Assembly (NCBI GenBank): GCA_963675185.2
Contig: CAXXOH010000001.1
Location: 282,151 to 346,150, forward strand
Reading direction: 5' to 3'
DNA: 64,000 nt
DNA from: Ilyobacter_A sp963675185
GTDB taxonomy: Bacteria; Fusobacteriota; Fusobacteriia; Fusobacteriales; Fusobacteriaceae
Shown here: one piece after another, positions 27,107-35,418 of the stretch
Layout: every line of letters starts with the position of its first letter
Position numbering within the stretch: position 1 is the stretch's first letter
Notes under the pieces: generated by a model
Database searches by the model: none
The model's input: the letters and a program-made list of their open reading frames with translations, nothing else
What the model was told of the DNA's origin: nothing
Made by a program: the position numbers and the translations under genes

Positions 27107-27890
27107 TTATATTATAGAGGCTTTTAATTCTATGGTTAAAAAAATCCAGGATAGAGATAGGCAATTAAAAGAGCTTCATAAAAAATTAAAAGATCAAAAT
27201 TTAATGCTAGAAGAGCTCGTAAGGCAACGTAGCGAAGAATTAGAGCTAACTCAAGACGTTACCATTGACAGTTTGGCAACTTTGTCCGAAATAAGAGATA
27301 ATGAAACTGGATATCATATTCATAGGACTAAATGCTATATAAGAATCCTTGCAGAACATTTGAAAAATCATCCAAAGTTTTCAAATTATCTCAATGATAC
27401 TAATATAGAATTAATCTTAAAATCAGCTCCTTTACACGATATTGGAAAAGTAGGGATTCCGGATAGTATTCTTCTAAAACCAGGTAAACTGACAAAGGAA
27501 GAGTTCAAAATAATGAAAATGCATACGGTTTATGGAAAAAATTCTATTATAAAATCTGAAAAAATTATTGGTAGTAGTTCTTTTTTACGCTTTGCTAAAG
27601 AAATTATTTATTCACATCATGAAAAATGGGATGGGACAGGGTATCCTAAAGGTTTGAAAGGTGAAGAAATACCTATTTCAGCAAGATTAATGGCTATTGC
27701 AGATGTTTATGATGCTTTAATTAGCAAAAGAACTTATAAAGAGGCATTCAGCCACGAAAAAGCTGTTCATATCATAATAAAAGGGGATGGCAGAACTTTA
27801 CCACAACATTTTGATCCAGATGTTTTAGAGGATTTTTATAAGCTTAATGATGAATTTAGAAAAGTCTATATGGAATATTCAGAAGGATAA
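27102..27890 (+). pseudogene. HD-GYP phosphodiesterase, 5'-truncated
   Basis: The frame opens in the second half of a HAMP-like helix (IEAFNSMVKKIQDRDRQLKE), followed by a coiled linker and a complete HD-GYP domain (HDIGKVGIPDSILLKPGKLT; HHEKWDGTGYPKGLKGEEIP). Family members hydrolyse cyclic-di-GMP. Sensor, membrane segments and start are missing: the coding sequence begins at the edge of repeat R6, and its first TTG lies within the repeat end. ATG 27132 might allow weak expression of a soluble enzyme, so residual activity is possible. Confidence 0.8.
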
Positions 27891-27916
27891 TATCTTTATA
27901 AGCTTATAAAGATATT
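27889..27916. promoter_or_regulatory. Perfect 28-bp palindrome between two HD-GYP genes
   Basis: AATATCTTTATAAG immediately followed by its exact complement, starting in the stop codon of the first gene and ending 8 bp before the next Shine-Dalgarno. There is no T-run, so it may be an operator or an RNA-processing hairpin. Confidence 0.5.
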
Positions 27917-27936
27917 GTTATTTAGGAGGAGTCAAA

Positions 27937-29316
27937 TTGGATAAAATAAGGATAAAGAATAAAATTATAATAGAATATACAATCTATTCTCTTGTTCTAA
28001 CAATTTTTACATCAAGTTTAATGGGAGTGATTACGAATAAGATACAAACAGATAATTTAGTGAAAGGACACGTATATTTTTATCCTCGTATAATTAATGA
28101 AATTTTAGAAGAAAATCCAAAAATAAAAAATTTGATACACTTAAAAACATCTAAAGACGAAATTAAAAACAGTGACATATTTAAGCCTCTTTTTTTTGAA
28201 GATACAATATTTAGAATTAAAATATGGGATAAAAACGGAAATATTATTTGGAGTGATAAAAAAGATATAATTGATAAAAACTTTTATATGGACAAAAATT
28301 TTCAAAAGGCCATAACAGGTAATTTAACGTATGAAATTTCAAATGACCATTCGGATGAAAACGTCACAGAAAGAAGTATGGGGAAAATATTCGAACTTTA
28401 CATCCCTATATTTGATAAAGGTAAAATTGTAGGAGTTATTGAGCTATATGAGCAAAATTTTATTTTGACAAAAAATATAAAAGATTCAAATAATTTAATC
28501 TGGAGTATTACTATAATAGTTTGTTTTTTATATTATATGTTGTTATTCTCAACGTTTTATAAAGCAAACAAAAAAAATAATGATACTATGAAACAGTTGA
28601 ATCAAACTCAGGATGCGGTAATCTTTGCATTTGCTTATGAGGCAGAGTTGAGAGATAATACAACAGGATTTCATATCACTAGAACTTCAAAATATGTTGA
28701 TCTGCTTGTAAAAGAGTTGAGGAATTTAAAAAAATACAAAAACTATGTCACTATAAATTATATTGAAGATATCGTAAAGGCCGCCCCATTACACGATATT
28801 GGAAAAGTAGGGATTCCGGATAGTATTCTTCTAAAACCAGGCAAGTTAACGAAAGAAGAATTTGAAATAATGAAAACTCACTGCCAGCTTGGTGTAGACG
28901 TTTTAAAAAAAGCTAAAGAAAAATTAGGTGATAAAAGTTTTCTAGATATTGCATTACAAATTGCTTTAAATCACCACGAAAAATGGGATGGGACTGGCTA
29001 TCCGAGGGGTCTAAAAGGTGAAGAAATACCCCTTTCTGGAAGAATAATGGCCTTGGCAGATGTATATGATGCCTTGAGAACTAAAAGGCCTTATAAAGAA
29101 AAATTTTCTCATAGAGAAGCTTTAGAAATTATATCTTCTGGCAAAGGGAAGCATTTTGATCCGGAACTGGTAGAAATATTTCTAAAAATTCATGAAGAAT
29201 TTAGAAGGATCTCTATCGAACTAAGTGATGAAATTTCTGAAAAACTTTTTATTGAAAAAGATGTAACTTTTAAAAGAAATGATAAATTGAAAAATAAACA
29301 ACTGGAAGTAATTTAA
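27937..29316 (+). CDS. Membrane-anchored HD-GYP cyclic-di-GMP phosphodiesterase
   Basis: 459 residues. A first membrane segment (about 10-32) and a second (about 185-205) enclose an extracytoplasmic sensor domain of about 150 residues with no family I recognise. The C-terminal HD-GYP domain (about 235-430) has HDIGKVGIPDSILLKPGKLT, NHHEKWDGTGYPRGLKGEEI and ADVYDALRTKRPY, so the catalytic set is intact. TTG start with AGGAGGA 6 nt upstream. It follows the truncated HD-GYP gene and shares with it a 53-bp identical block. Confidence 0.9.
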   Translation: MDKIRIKNKIIIEYTIYSLVLTIFTSSLMGVITNKIQTDNLVKGHVYFYPRIINEILEENPKIKNLIHLKTSKDEIKNSDIFKPLFFEDTIFRIKIWDKNGNIIWSDKKDIIDKNFYMDKNFQKAITGNLTYEISNDHSDENVTERSMGKIFELYIPIFDKGKIVGVIELYEQNFILTKNIKDSNNLIWSITIIVCFLYYMLLFSTFYKANKKNNDTMKQLNQTQDAVIFAFAYEAELRDNTTGFHITRTSKYVDLLVKELRNLKKYKNYVTINYIEDIVKAAPLHDIGKVGIPDSILLKPGKLTKEEFEIMKTHCQLGVDVLKKAKEKLGDKSFLDIALQIALNHHEKWDGTGYPRGLKGEEIPLSGRIMALADVYDALRTKRPYKEKFSHREALEIISSGKGKHFDPELVEIFLKIHEEFRRISIELSDEISEKLFIEKDVTFKRNDKLKNKQLEVI

Positions 29317-29428
29317 GCAAATTAGAATCGAAAAAAATATTGAATTGAGAATTACTTGTAATATTCTATAATTTAAAAAGCCAGGAATTAATAAAATGTA
29401 CCCTTTGTCAAGGACAATTAAAAAAAGA

Positions 29429-30364
29429 CTATGCAACATTAAGAAGATGATTTTTGTAGATTACAGGAGTCATCTTTTTTAATCCCCACTGATATCTGTA
29501 ATTATTGTAGTAAATCATATACTGTTTGATTTCTTCTCTCAATTCTTCTAAGGTTTCACATGTTTTTACACATGCTTCATCTTTAAAATGTCCAAAGAAT
29601 GATTCTTGGGGAGCATTGTCCCAACAGTTACCGTGGCACAACATCGATTGACCTAAACCATAATGTTTAATTAAGTTCTGGGAAATTGGACTTGTATAGT
29701 GCGCACCTTGATCCGAGTGGATGAAAGCATCTTTGACTAATTTTACCTTTTTATCCTTTTTCAGTCTATGTATAGTATTTATAGCTATATCCATAGTCAA
29801 GCTAGTCAATATATCATATGCCAATATTTCATTTGTAGATCCATCTTTAATTGTTGCTAGATACGCTCTCTTGTTTTTCCCGTAGCTTAAATATGTGATG
29901 TCTGTTAATAATACTTTCCCAGGAATATTTTGTTTGAAATTTCTATTTAAAAAATTCGGTAATACAGAATGTTCTATTGTTGTTTTCATAATTCTCATGT
30001 ATGGATTTGCTTTTCTGATAGGACAGATAATTTCATATTTTTTCATTATTCTTCTAATGTGCTTTGAATTGTATATAATTCCGTATTGACCTTCTAATGT
30101 CATTTTAATCTGTCGAGCTCCCTTTTTATGCCTTTTAAACTTGTATGCTTTTAAAATAATTTCTTTAACTACTCCGTCTCTATTATCACGCAGTTCCCTT
30201 AATTTCTGTGATTTTAATGAAAAATAGTTGTAGTATCCAGAACGGGATATTCCAGCTGTATGACATAAATAAGTGACCATATTTTTAAATTGGTACTTAT
30301 TAATCAACTCGTAGATAAGTAGAAACTTTTGTTCTGAGGATAGCTCTATTTTTTTATTCCACAC
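29429..30364 (-). CDS. IS3-family transposase OrfB
   Basis: 311 residues of retroviral-type integrase fold. An HTH_21-like region is followed by the rve core: VLLTDITYLSYG (Asp 1), FIHSDQGAHYTS (Asp 2) and NAPQESFFGHFKDE (Glu). Translation probably continues from OrfA by a -1 slip on the A7 run in the overlap at about 30351-30357, giving an OrfAB fusion. The catalytic domain has no lesion. Confidence 0.93.
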   Translation of the reverse strand: MWNKKIELSSEQKFLLIYELINKYQFKNMVTYLCHTAGISRSGYYNYFSLKSQKLRELRDNRDGVVKEIILKAYKFKRHKKGARQIKMTLEGQYGIIYNSKHIRRIMKKYEIICPIRKANPYMRIMKTTIEHSVLPNFLNRNFKQNIPGKVLLTDITYLSYGKNKRAYLATIKDGSTNEILAYDILTSLTMDIAINTIHRLKKDKKVKLVKDAFIHSDQGAHYTSPISQNLIKHYGLGQSMLCHGNCWDNAPQESFFGHFKDEACVKTCETLEELREEIKQYMIYYNNYRYQWGLKKMTPVIYKNHLLNVA

Positions 30365-30534
30365 ATCCTTTCTGTCATTCTGCTTTTTTTTAACAATTCA
30401 TTTTCAGCTATAAAAATTTGCTTGAATTCATCAGTGTAGGTGATTCCTTTTGCGCTAACATTTTTAATATATTGATTCTTAGTTAATACTTCTATTTCTT
30501 TCTCAGTAAAAATTTTTTTACTCATATGTCTCAC
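30346..30534 (-). CDS. IS3-family OrfA, internally deleted
   Basis: 62 residues against about 100-170 for intact IS3-family OrfA. The start KIFTEKEIEVLTKNQYIKNV and ITYTDEFKQIFIAE match the usual N-terminus, but the next residues jump to NELLKKSRMTERMCGIKK, a typical OrfA C-terminus. The middle, including most of the helix-turn-helix, is missing. The element may therefore be poorly active. Confidence 0.75.
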   Translation of the reverse strand: MRHMSKKIFTEKEIEVLTKNQYIKNVSAKGITYTDEFKQIFIAENELLKKSRMTERMCGIKK

Positions 30535-30691
30535 CTCTAATCTTATTTGTTCTATTATAAACGGAAAATACCCTATAGGGTAGACTTTTTTTATTTTCTA
30601 CTCTTTAGGGTACATTTTAGATTGGCCTGACTTTTTTATTTAAGCTATTTTATCTGCGTAGTACTTATCGTACTTGCCAAAGTATCATATT

Positions 30692-31249
30692 TTATATATT
30701 AGGCACTTTTATATATTCCAGTTTTATTGATTTTTCCAGCACTTTTATTATCGCCTCCATATATCTCGGTATATCCTCAGGCCTTCTACTAGATACCAGG
30801 TTTCCGTCTACAACAACCGCCTCGTCCAACCATATGGCTCCAGCATTTTCAAAATCATCTCTTATCGCAGAGGTACTGGTGACCTTTTTCCCGGCAACCA
30901 CTTTGGCAGATATGGTGACCCATCCGGCATGGCATATCTGGGCTATCAGTTTGCATTCTGTGTCCATGGCACGGATAAACTGCAGAAGCTCCGGGAACCT
31001 TCTCATCTTGTCTGGTGCCCAACCTCCAGGTATTAATATCCCGAAAAATTCACTCGGATCCTGGTTTAAAAAGCTCGCTTCCGCCACAGCCGGCACGCCG
31101 TACTTTCCAGTGTACTTTTTACCTTTCTCCTCACCTGCTATGATAACTTGGGCGCCCTCTTCTCTCAGCCTCATTACAGGAACCCAAAACTCGAGATCTT
31201 CAAAATCATTGTGCAATACTGCCAAAACCTTTATTCCTTCCAACCTCAC
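30692..31249 (-). CDS. DJ-1/PfpI-family protein
   Basis: 185 residues, the usual length. The nucleophile elbow AQICHAGW carries the conserved Cys (about 108) and His, and DFEDLEF near residue 16 carries the acidic partner. PfpI/YhbO/YraA-like proteins have been described as deglycases, glyoxalases or chaperones under stress; which applies here is unknown. The start is GTG, with GGAGGGG upstream. Monocistronic. Confidence 0.85.
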   Translation of the reverse strand: MRLEGIKVLAVLHNDFEDLEFWVPVMRLREEGAQVIIAGEEKGKKYTGKYGVPAVAEASFLNQDPSEFFGILIPGGWAPDKMRRFPELLQFIRAMDTECKLIAQICHAGWVTISAKVVAGKKVTSTSAIRDDFENAGAIWLDEAVVVDGNLVSSRRPEDIPRYMEAIIKVLEKSIKLEYIKVPNI

Positions 31250-31374
31250 TCTTCATCCCCTCCTATATCTAATTCATCTGGATATATTCTGCAAACTTTT
31301 AGTTTCTCCTTTTAAATGTATTTAAAAAGTGGTATAATTATTCAGAAAAATAAAATGGGAAGGGGTTCATAGCT

Positions 31375-32001
31375 ATGAAAAAACTATTAATTTTTTTAAC
31401 CATGCTACTTGTTGTTTTGAGCGGATGCAGCTCTCTGAAAAGAGATAAGACAAAAAATGAGGTGCTAGACATAAGAACGACAATCTCTACCTCACAGGGG
31501 GACTTGAATTTCTACCTATATCCAGAGGTGGCTCCCGTTGCAGTAGCAAACTTCATAAACCTGTCCAAAAGGGGTTTTTATGACGACATGAAATTCCATA
31601 GATATGTGGAGAACTTCATGGTACAAGGCGGCGACCCTACAGGCACAGGAACTGGCGGTCCGGGTTACTTCTTCCAGGATGAAGTTTCAGACTGGCTTGA
31701 TTTCTACCAGCCTGGTATGCTTGCCATGGCCAATGCCGGTCCAAATACCAACGGTTCGCAGTTTTTCATAACAAAAGCTCCCGCTGAATGGCTTAACAAA
31801 AGACACACTGTATTCGGTGAACTAATAGCAGACGAGGACATGCAGGTACTCCTAAAACTGGAAAAAAATGACGTTATAAAAGGGATCACATTCACCGGCC
31901 CGGTGGACAAACTTCTTAATAGGTATAAAACCAAAATCTCAGAATGGGACACCGTACTCAACCAGAACTTTCCAAACCTCAAAAAATATAAATCAGAATA
32001 A
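31375..32001 (+). CDS. Cyclophilin-type peptidyl-prolyl isomerase lipoprotein
   Basis: 208 residues. The signal peptide ends in the lipobox VLSGC (Cys about 18), so the protein is lipid-anchored in the envelope. The cyclophilin domain is recognisable by KFHRYVENFMVQGGDPTGTG, GMLAMANAGPNTNGSQFFIT and HTVFGELI, containing the catalytic Arg and Phe/Gln residues. It should assist folding of exported proteins. TATAAT lies at 31333-31338. Followed by its own terminator. Confidence 0.93.
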   Translation: MKKLLIFLTMLLVVLSGCSSLKRDKTKNEVLDIRTTISTSQGDLNFYLYPEVAPVAVANFINLSKRGFYDDMKFHRYVENFMVQGGDPTGTGTGGPGYFFQDEVSDWLDFYQPGMLAMANAGPNTNGSQFFITKAPAEWLNKRHTVFGELIADEDMQVLLKLEKNDVIKGITFTGPVDKLLNRYKTKISEWDTVLNQNFPNLKKYKSE

Positions 32002-32019
32002 AAAAATTAATCTTTTAAG

Positions 32020-32052
32020 AAGGAGCCTAGATGAAAGTCTGGGCTCTTTAAT
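32020..32052 (+). terminator. Terminator of the cyclophilin gene
   Basis: GGAGCCTAGA pairs with TCTGGGCTC around a 6-nt loop, then TTTAATTTTT. Confidence 0.75.
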
Positions 32053-32247
32053 TTTTAAAAATATTCTCTTTAACAACTACTTAGATTAATTTATCCGCGA
32101 TAAAGGCTGTTACAACCACAACCCAGGTGAATACATTACAAAAATCCCGAACTAGGGCATACAGTAGCGTATAATATTATTGTACCTTTTTTTCAAATTT
32201 TTATCGATGGCGTTTGACCTATACCTTTTAAGGACTGGTGAGTTTTT

Positions 32248-32709
32248 ATGATCCGCTATTTGTTATTTTTATTTATGCTCTCTGCTATGATTTCAGGCTG
32301 TACTAGAGTTAGCACAATCAATAAAAATCCTGATATTTTACTGCAATATCCGTATAACAAAGTCGAGTATATCGCCGAACCGGAGAAATCTCATCAAATA
32401 GTCGAAGTAATTCAAGTTACTACACGGGGAGAACAAGCAAACATTTTAAACAGTATACCCAGACTGTACGAGAAGGCGCTGGTACGGTTTTTTTATAAAA
32501 AACAGGTGCAAATAGGCAACATAAATATTATTTTATTTACGCGAAGAGAATTTTTTTGGGTTCCGTATGACGATTGCGAAATGGTTCCTGATACTAAACA
32601 AGGGTCTTCAGGTTATTACCGAAAATGCACCATTCGTTATAGAACAGAGGCAAGAGATATTTTGTACCAAAAAGCAACTACTGATCTCTTAATTCTAAAG
32701 GAGGAATAG
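32248..32709 (+). CDS. Hypothetical lipoprotein
   Basis: 153 residues. The signal peptide has the lipobox MISGC (Cys about 18). The mature part is mixed alpha/beta with no repeats or membrane segment; a Cys pair (DDCEMV...YRKCTI) in the C-terminal half may form a disulfide. I do not recognise the family. It starts after a weak GGTGAG and is followed 4 bp later by another lipoprotein gene, so the two form an operon and may act together in the envelope. Confidence 0.7.
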   Translation: MIRYLLFLFMLSAMISGCTRVSTINKNPDILLQYPYNKVEYIAEPEKSHQIVEVIQVTTRGEQANILNSIPRLYEKALVRFFYKKQVQIGNINIILFTRREFFWVPYDDCEMVPDTKQGSSGYYRKCTIRYRTEARDILYQKATTDLLILKEE

Positions 32710-32713
32710 TAGT

Positions 32714-33085
32714 ATGAAGAAAAAAATTATCCTACCCATCTTTATTTTATTTTTAATGACTTCCTGCGGATATAACAAGGCTATTACAAAGGGTAGCTAC
32801 ATAAGGCTCTCACAGAATACTGTAAATTTGGCAAGCAATAGTGAGAAGAGAATATGGGAAATCGAGATCTATTACAAAAAAACTCCCGATTTTAAATTCA
32901 ACGAAGTGGGGATTGTGGAAGCCGTTGCTTATGGTAAAAATGCAGGGTTAGAGGATCTGTTTTTTGAATTGCGAAAACAGGCTGCCATGATGGGGTGCGA
33001 TGCAGTTTATAAAATCGAGCTGCAAAGATACAGCCAAATAGGAGATGCACTCCATGCCACAGGTATCGCAGTAACAAAAGAATAG
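32714..33085 (+). CDS. Hypothetical lipoprotein (weak YbjQ-like C-terminus)
   Basis: 123 residues. The lipobox is LMTSC (Cys about 18). The C-terminal half (LEDLFFELRKQAAMMGCDAVYKIELQ) has the 'A-x-x-x-GCDAV' pattern seen in YbjQ/UPF0145-type domains, a weak resemblance only. Its Shine-Dalgarno AAAGGAGG lies across the stop of the upstream lipoprotein gene, so translation is probably coupled. Confidence 0.7.
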   Translation: MKKKIILPIFILFLMTSCGYNKAITKGSYIRLSQNTVNLASNSEKRIWEIEIYYKKTPDFKFNEVGIVEAVAYGKNAGLEDLFFELRKQAAMMGCDAVYKIELQRYSQIGDALHATGIAVTKE

Positions 33086-33195
33086 CTAAGAAATTTTGGA
33101 AAAAATCTTACTTTATAATTTCACCTAAGGTATATTTTAAAGGAAATTCTCTATAAGTTTTGTATTTTAAATAAAAGGTCTAGGAGGTGTTTTTT

Positions 33196-33372
33196 ATGGG
33201 AATATGGTGTGTAATAGCTTTGGCCTGTATCACATGGCTCTCATATGACTGTATAGCCATAAACAAAACTCTGACCTCCACTGCAAAAGTTTTATGGATA
33301 TCAGGCGCAATCTTATTCCCCATTTTTTCTACTGTTTTATATTTTTTAAAAGAAAAAAAACATGCTTTTTAG
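33196..33372 (+). CDS. PLDc_N-type two-helix membrane protein
   Basis: 58 residues from ATG 33196 (AGGAGG at 33182-33187, 8-nt spacing; an in-frame GTG at 33187 would overlap the ribosome site). Two hydrophobic helices flank TSTAKVLWISGAILFPIFST, the pattern of the phospholipase D N-terminal (PLDc_N) domain that often occurs alone. Function unknown. Its terminator, shared with the convergent dtd gene, is now 20 kb apart because the composite mobile unit sits in it. Confidence 0.75.
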   Translation: MGIWCVIALACITWLSYDCIAINKTLTSTAKVLWISGAILFPIFSTVLYFLKEKKHAF

Positions 33373-33390
33373 CTTAAACTAAAAAAGATG

Positions 33391-33400
33391 GCGCCATGTA
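33391..33400. repeat. Left target duplication of the 20-kb unit
   Basis: GCGCCATGTA, identical to 53497-53506 at the far end. Confidence 0.9.
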
Positions 33401-34946
33401 CATACCTATCAAGCTAAGAAATTTTAGGAACCTAACTTTTATATAGTTAGGTTCCTATTTTAATTTTAAAGCTAAATTTTCAAACTACAAAAAACCACTT
33501 GCAAAAATGGCTAAAAAAGTTTATTCTATTATCAGTGGTGTTCTCGGTGATTATTTGCTGGGAACTTTTTTTATTTTAGAATCAATAATTTTTTTTAATT
33601 TTGAAGTCAAGCGCATGAAACGCTTTTTAGATTTCAAAGTTTCCATGAAATCAGTCAAAACCCCCAACGAGCTTTTTATTACTCGCCTTATACTCATTTC
33701 TTTTGAGTATCCTCCATTGATACCCTTTGTAATCTCCATTAAAAGAAGCATTCTAATTAAAGTGGCATATATGTGAGTCTCTATTCTTTCTACTTTCAAG
33801 TCTTTTAGTTTATCTAGTTTAAAATCAGATTTAAAAATTTTAAACAGCAATTCAATTTGCCATCTCAATTTATATATTTCGATGATTTCAGAAGGATTGA
33901 ATCCCCAAAGATTAGTAATATATCCAGTAATTTCAGCAGAACTTCTTGCGTGCTTTGCGCAGTGCTCATTCCTTCTTTCTCTTTCTTCTATCTTTTGTAC
34001 TTTTTTATTAGAAGTCTCTTTGTCCAATTTAGTTAGGATTACCCTAAAAGGCCTCTTGTCGTCATGGCTTCCGACTAGAAATTCATATTCTTGAGTCTCT
34101 CCTGCTTTTAGTTCTTTTCCCAACTCTCCAGCATTTGTTACCAAATACTTCGTCTTTTTTAGTAGTTTTCCCTTTGGTGAGTACTGAGGATTAGGGTTTA
34201 AAGCAAATAACCTTGTTCCGGCTTTCAAACGAGAAACAAAAGAGCTGTTTCTGCTTTCAATCTCATTGAAGTCATCAAATTTAAAGTACCTTAAATCTTT
34301 TAAAACTAAGGAATCTGTAACTAATTTATCGTAGACATATTTAGAAAAATTTTGCTCATTTTTAGTTCCCGTAGATAAAACAGTGTTCTTAAAAGAATAA
34401 TCTAATAATTCAAGGAGAAGATTTATTTTTAAAACAGCAGGATTAGATTTGTTTGCACCTTTATACTTATTTTTTAATTTATTTGGCAATTTTATTTCAG
34501 TAGAGTCCATTAAAAAGATATTGCTGAAGCCATAATTTTTAAAGGCTTTAGACTTATTGGATATTTGTGTTTTACAAAGAGATAAGAAAATATTTTTAAG
34601 AAATTCTACAGAAGCCTCGCTAAACCTCTGATCAAGCGCTTGAGGAGAAATATTAATATTCTGCTTTAATAGAAGTTCAGCGCTTAATTCTTCCAAGGAT
34701 GAAGTGCATAAATTATTGGAGCTGAAACAAGTTAAAGATATGAAGTTAAGAGGAGAGATTTTGCCGCTATTCCTAATTTTGAATTTAGAATACCTGGCAA
34801 TTTGTTCAATATTTTTTTCCGAAAAGTAATTTAAAAATTTTGTTCTGATTTGTCTGTTTCCCAAAAGAAAAACCTTCTTCAAGGACTACTTGAAGGAGGT
34901 TTTAGCACAAATTCTATTAAATTCAAAGCTTAGCTTGATAGGTATG
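33401..34946 (-). mobile_element. IS4-family element, copy C (1546 bp, full length)
   Basis: 18-bp inverted repeats intact and no deletion. The hairpin before the transposase is inverted relative to copies A and B, so the Shine-Dalgarno reads AAGAAGG instead of AAGGAGG. Confidence 0.95.
33551..34864 (-). CDS. IS4-family transposase, full length
   Basis: About 437 residues from TTG 34864; a longer TTG start at 34882 would overlap the ribosome site. DDE-type with FLMDSTEIKLP (first Asp) in the N-terminal third and the IS4 YREK motif IYKLRWQIELLFKIFK near residue 345. It probably supplies transposase in trans for the defective copies A and B. The weaker AAGAAGG may lower its synthesis. Confidence 0.94.
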   Translation of the reverse strand: MGNRQIRTKFLNYFSEKNIEQIARYSKFKIRNSGKISPLNFISLTCFSSNNLCTSSLEELSAELLLKQNINISPQALDQRFSEASVEFLKNIFLSLCKTQISNKSKAFKNYGFSNIFLMDSTEIKLPNKLKNKYKGANKSNPAVLKINLLLELLDYSFKNTVLSTGTKNEQNFSKYVYDKLVTDSLVLKDLRYFKFDDFNEIESRNSSFVSRLKAGTRLFALNPNPQYSPKGKLLKKTKYLVTNAGELGKELKAGETQEYEFLVGSHDDKRPFRVILTKLDKETSNKKVQKIEERERRNEHCAKHARSSAEITGYITNLWGFNPSEIIEIYKLRWQIELLFKIFKSDFKLDKLKDLKVERIETHIYATLIRMLLLMEITKGINGGYSKEMSIRRVIKSSLGVLTDFMETLKSKKRFMRLTSKLKKIIDSKIKKVPSK

Positions 34947-34971
34947 GGCATTTGTCTGCCTTTTTTCTTTT

Positions 34972-34999
34972 TTGAAAACCAAAGGTGATATGGTATAAT
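34972..34999 (+). promoter_or_regulatory. Promoter of the NusG-II gene
   Basis: TTGAAA at 34972-34977, a 16-bp spacer and TATAAT at 34994-34999. Confidence 0.65.
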
Positions 35000-35016
35000 C
35001 TCCTTGAGGTGGTAAG

Positions 35017-35388
35017 ATGTTTTTTAAAAAGGGGGATATTCTGGTCTACTCCATAGTTATCGGAGTTTTCTCTATTTTGATTTACAGCATAGTAAATCTA
35101 GAAAAAAAGAGCCCGGAGAAAGCCGAAATATACGTAAATAACGAGCTAAAATATATATACAAACTGCAGGAGGAACAAAAGATAATATTCGTAGATACCG
35201 ATATAGGCGGAGTGACCGTAGAGTTTAAAGACTATAAGGTCAGGGTTACGACATCCTTTTCTCCAAAAAAGCTTTGTGTGAAACAGGGATGGATATTTAG
35301 ATCCGGAGAGACCATAATAGGTGTTCCGGATAAGTTGATAATAAAGATAACCGGTTCAGAAGAGGAACTGGACTATATACTAAGGTAA
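35017..35388 (+). CDS. NusG domain II (DUF1312-type) membrane-anchored protein
   Basis: 123 residues. One N-terminal membrane helix (about 8-27) precedes a beta-rich domain matching NusG_II: a strand pair, then KVRVTTSFSPKKLCVKQGW and GETIIGVPDKLIIKI. Only one of the two cysteines usual for this family (C..C before G-W/I) is present. Homologues are often encoded beside Rnf or ApbE-type flavinylation genes, and this gene lies in the same mobile unit as RnfC and RnfD-G. The functional link is inference. A terminator and an IS30 copy follow. Confidence 0.75.
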   Translation: MFFKKGDILVYSIVIGVFSILIYSIVNLEKKSPEKAEIYVNNELKYIYKLQEEQKIIFVDTDIGGVTVEFKDYKVRVTTSFSPKKLCVKQGWIFRSGETIIGVPDKLIIKITGSEEELDYILR

Positions 35389-35391
35389 ATT

Positions 35392-35414
35392 GGAGCTTTC
35401 GGGCTCCTTTTTTT
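35392..35414 (+). terminator. Terminator of the NusG-II gene
   Basis: GGAGC/GCTCC stem followed by seven T. IS30 copy C is inserted 4 bp further on. Confidence 0.8.
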
Positions 35415-35418
35415 AATT

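Larger units (their letters stand above)
29397..30614 (-). mobile_element. IS3-family (IS150-group-like) element
   Basis: The ends TGTACCCT and its complement are at 29397 and 30614, with further similarity (AAAAAAAGAC/AAAAAAAGTC) inside. No target duplication is visible. orfA appears internally shortened. Confidence 0.85.
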
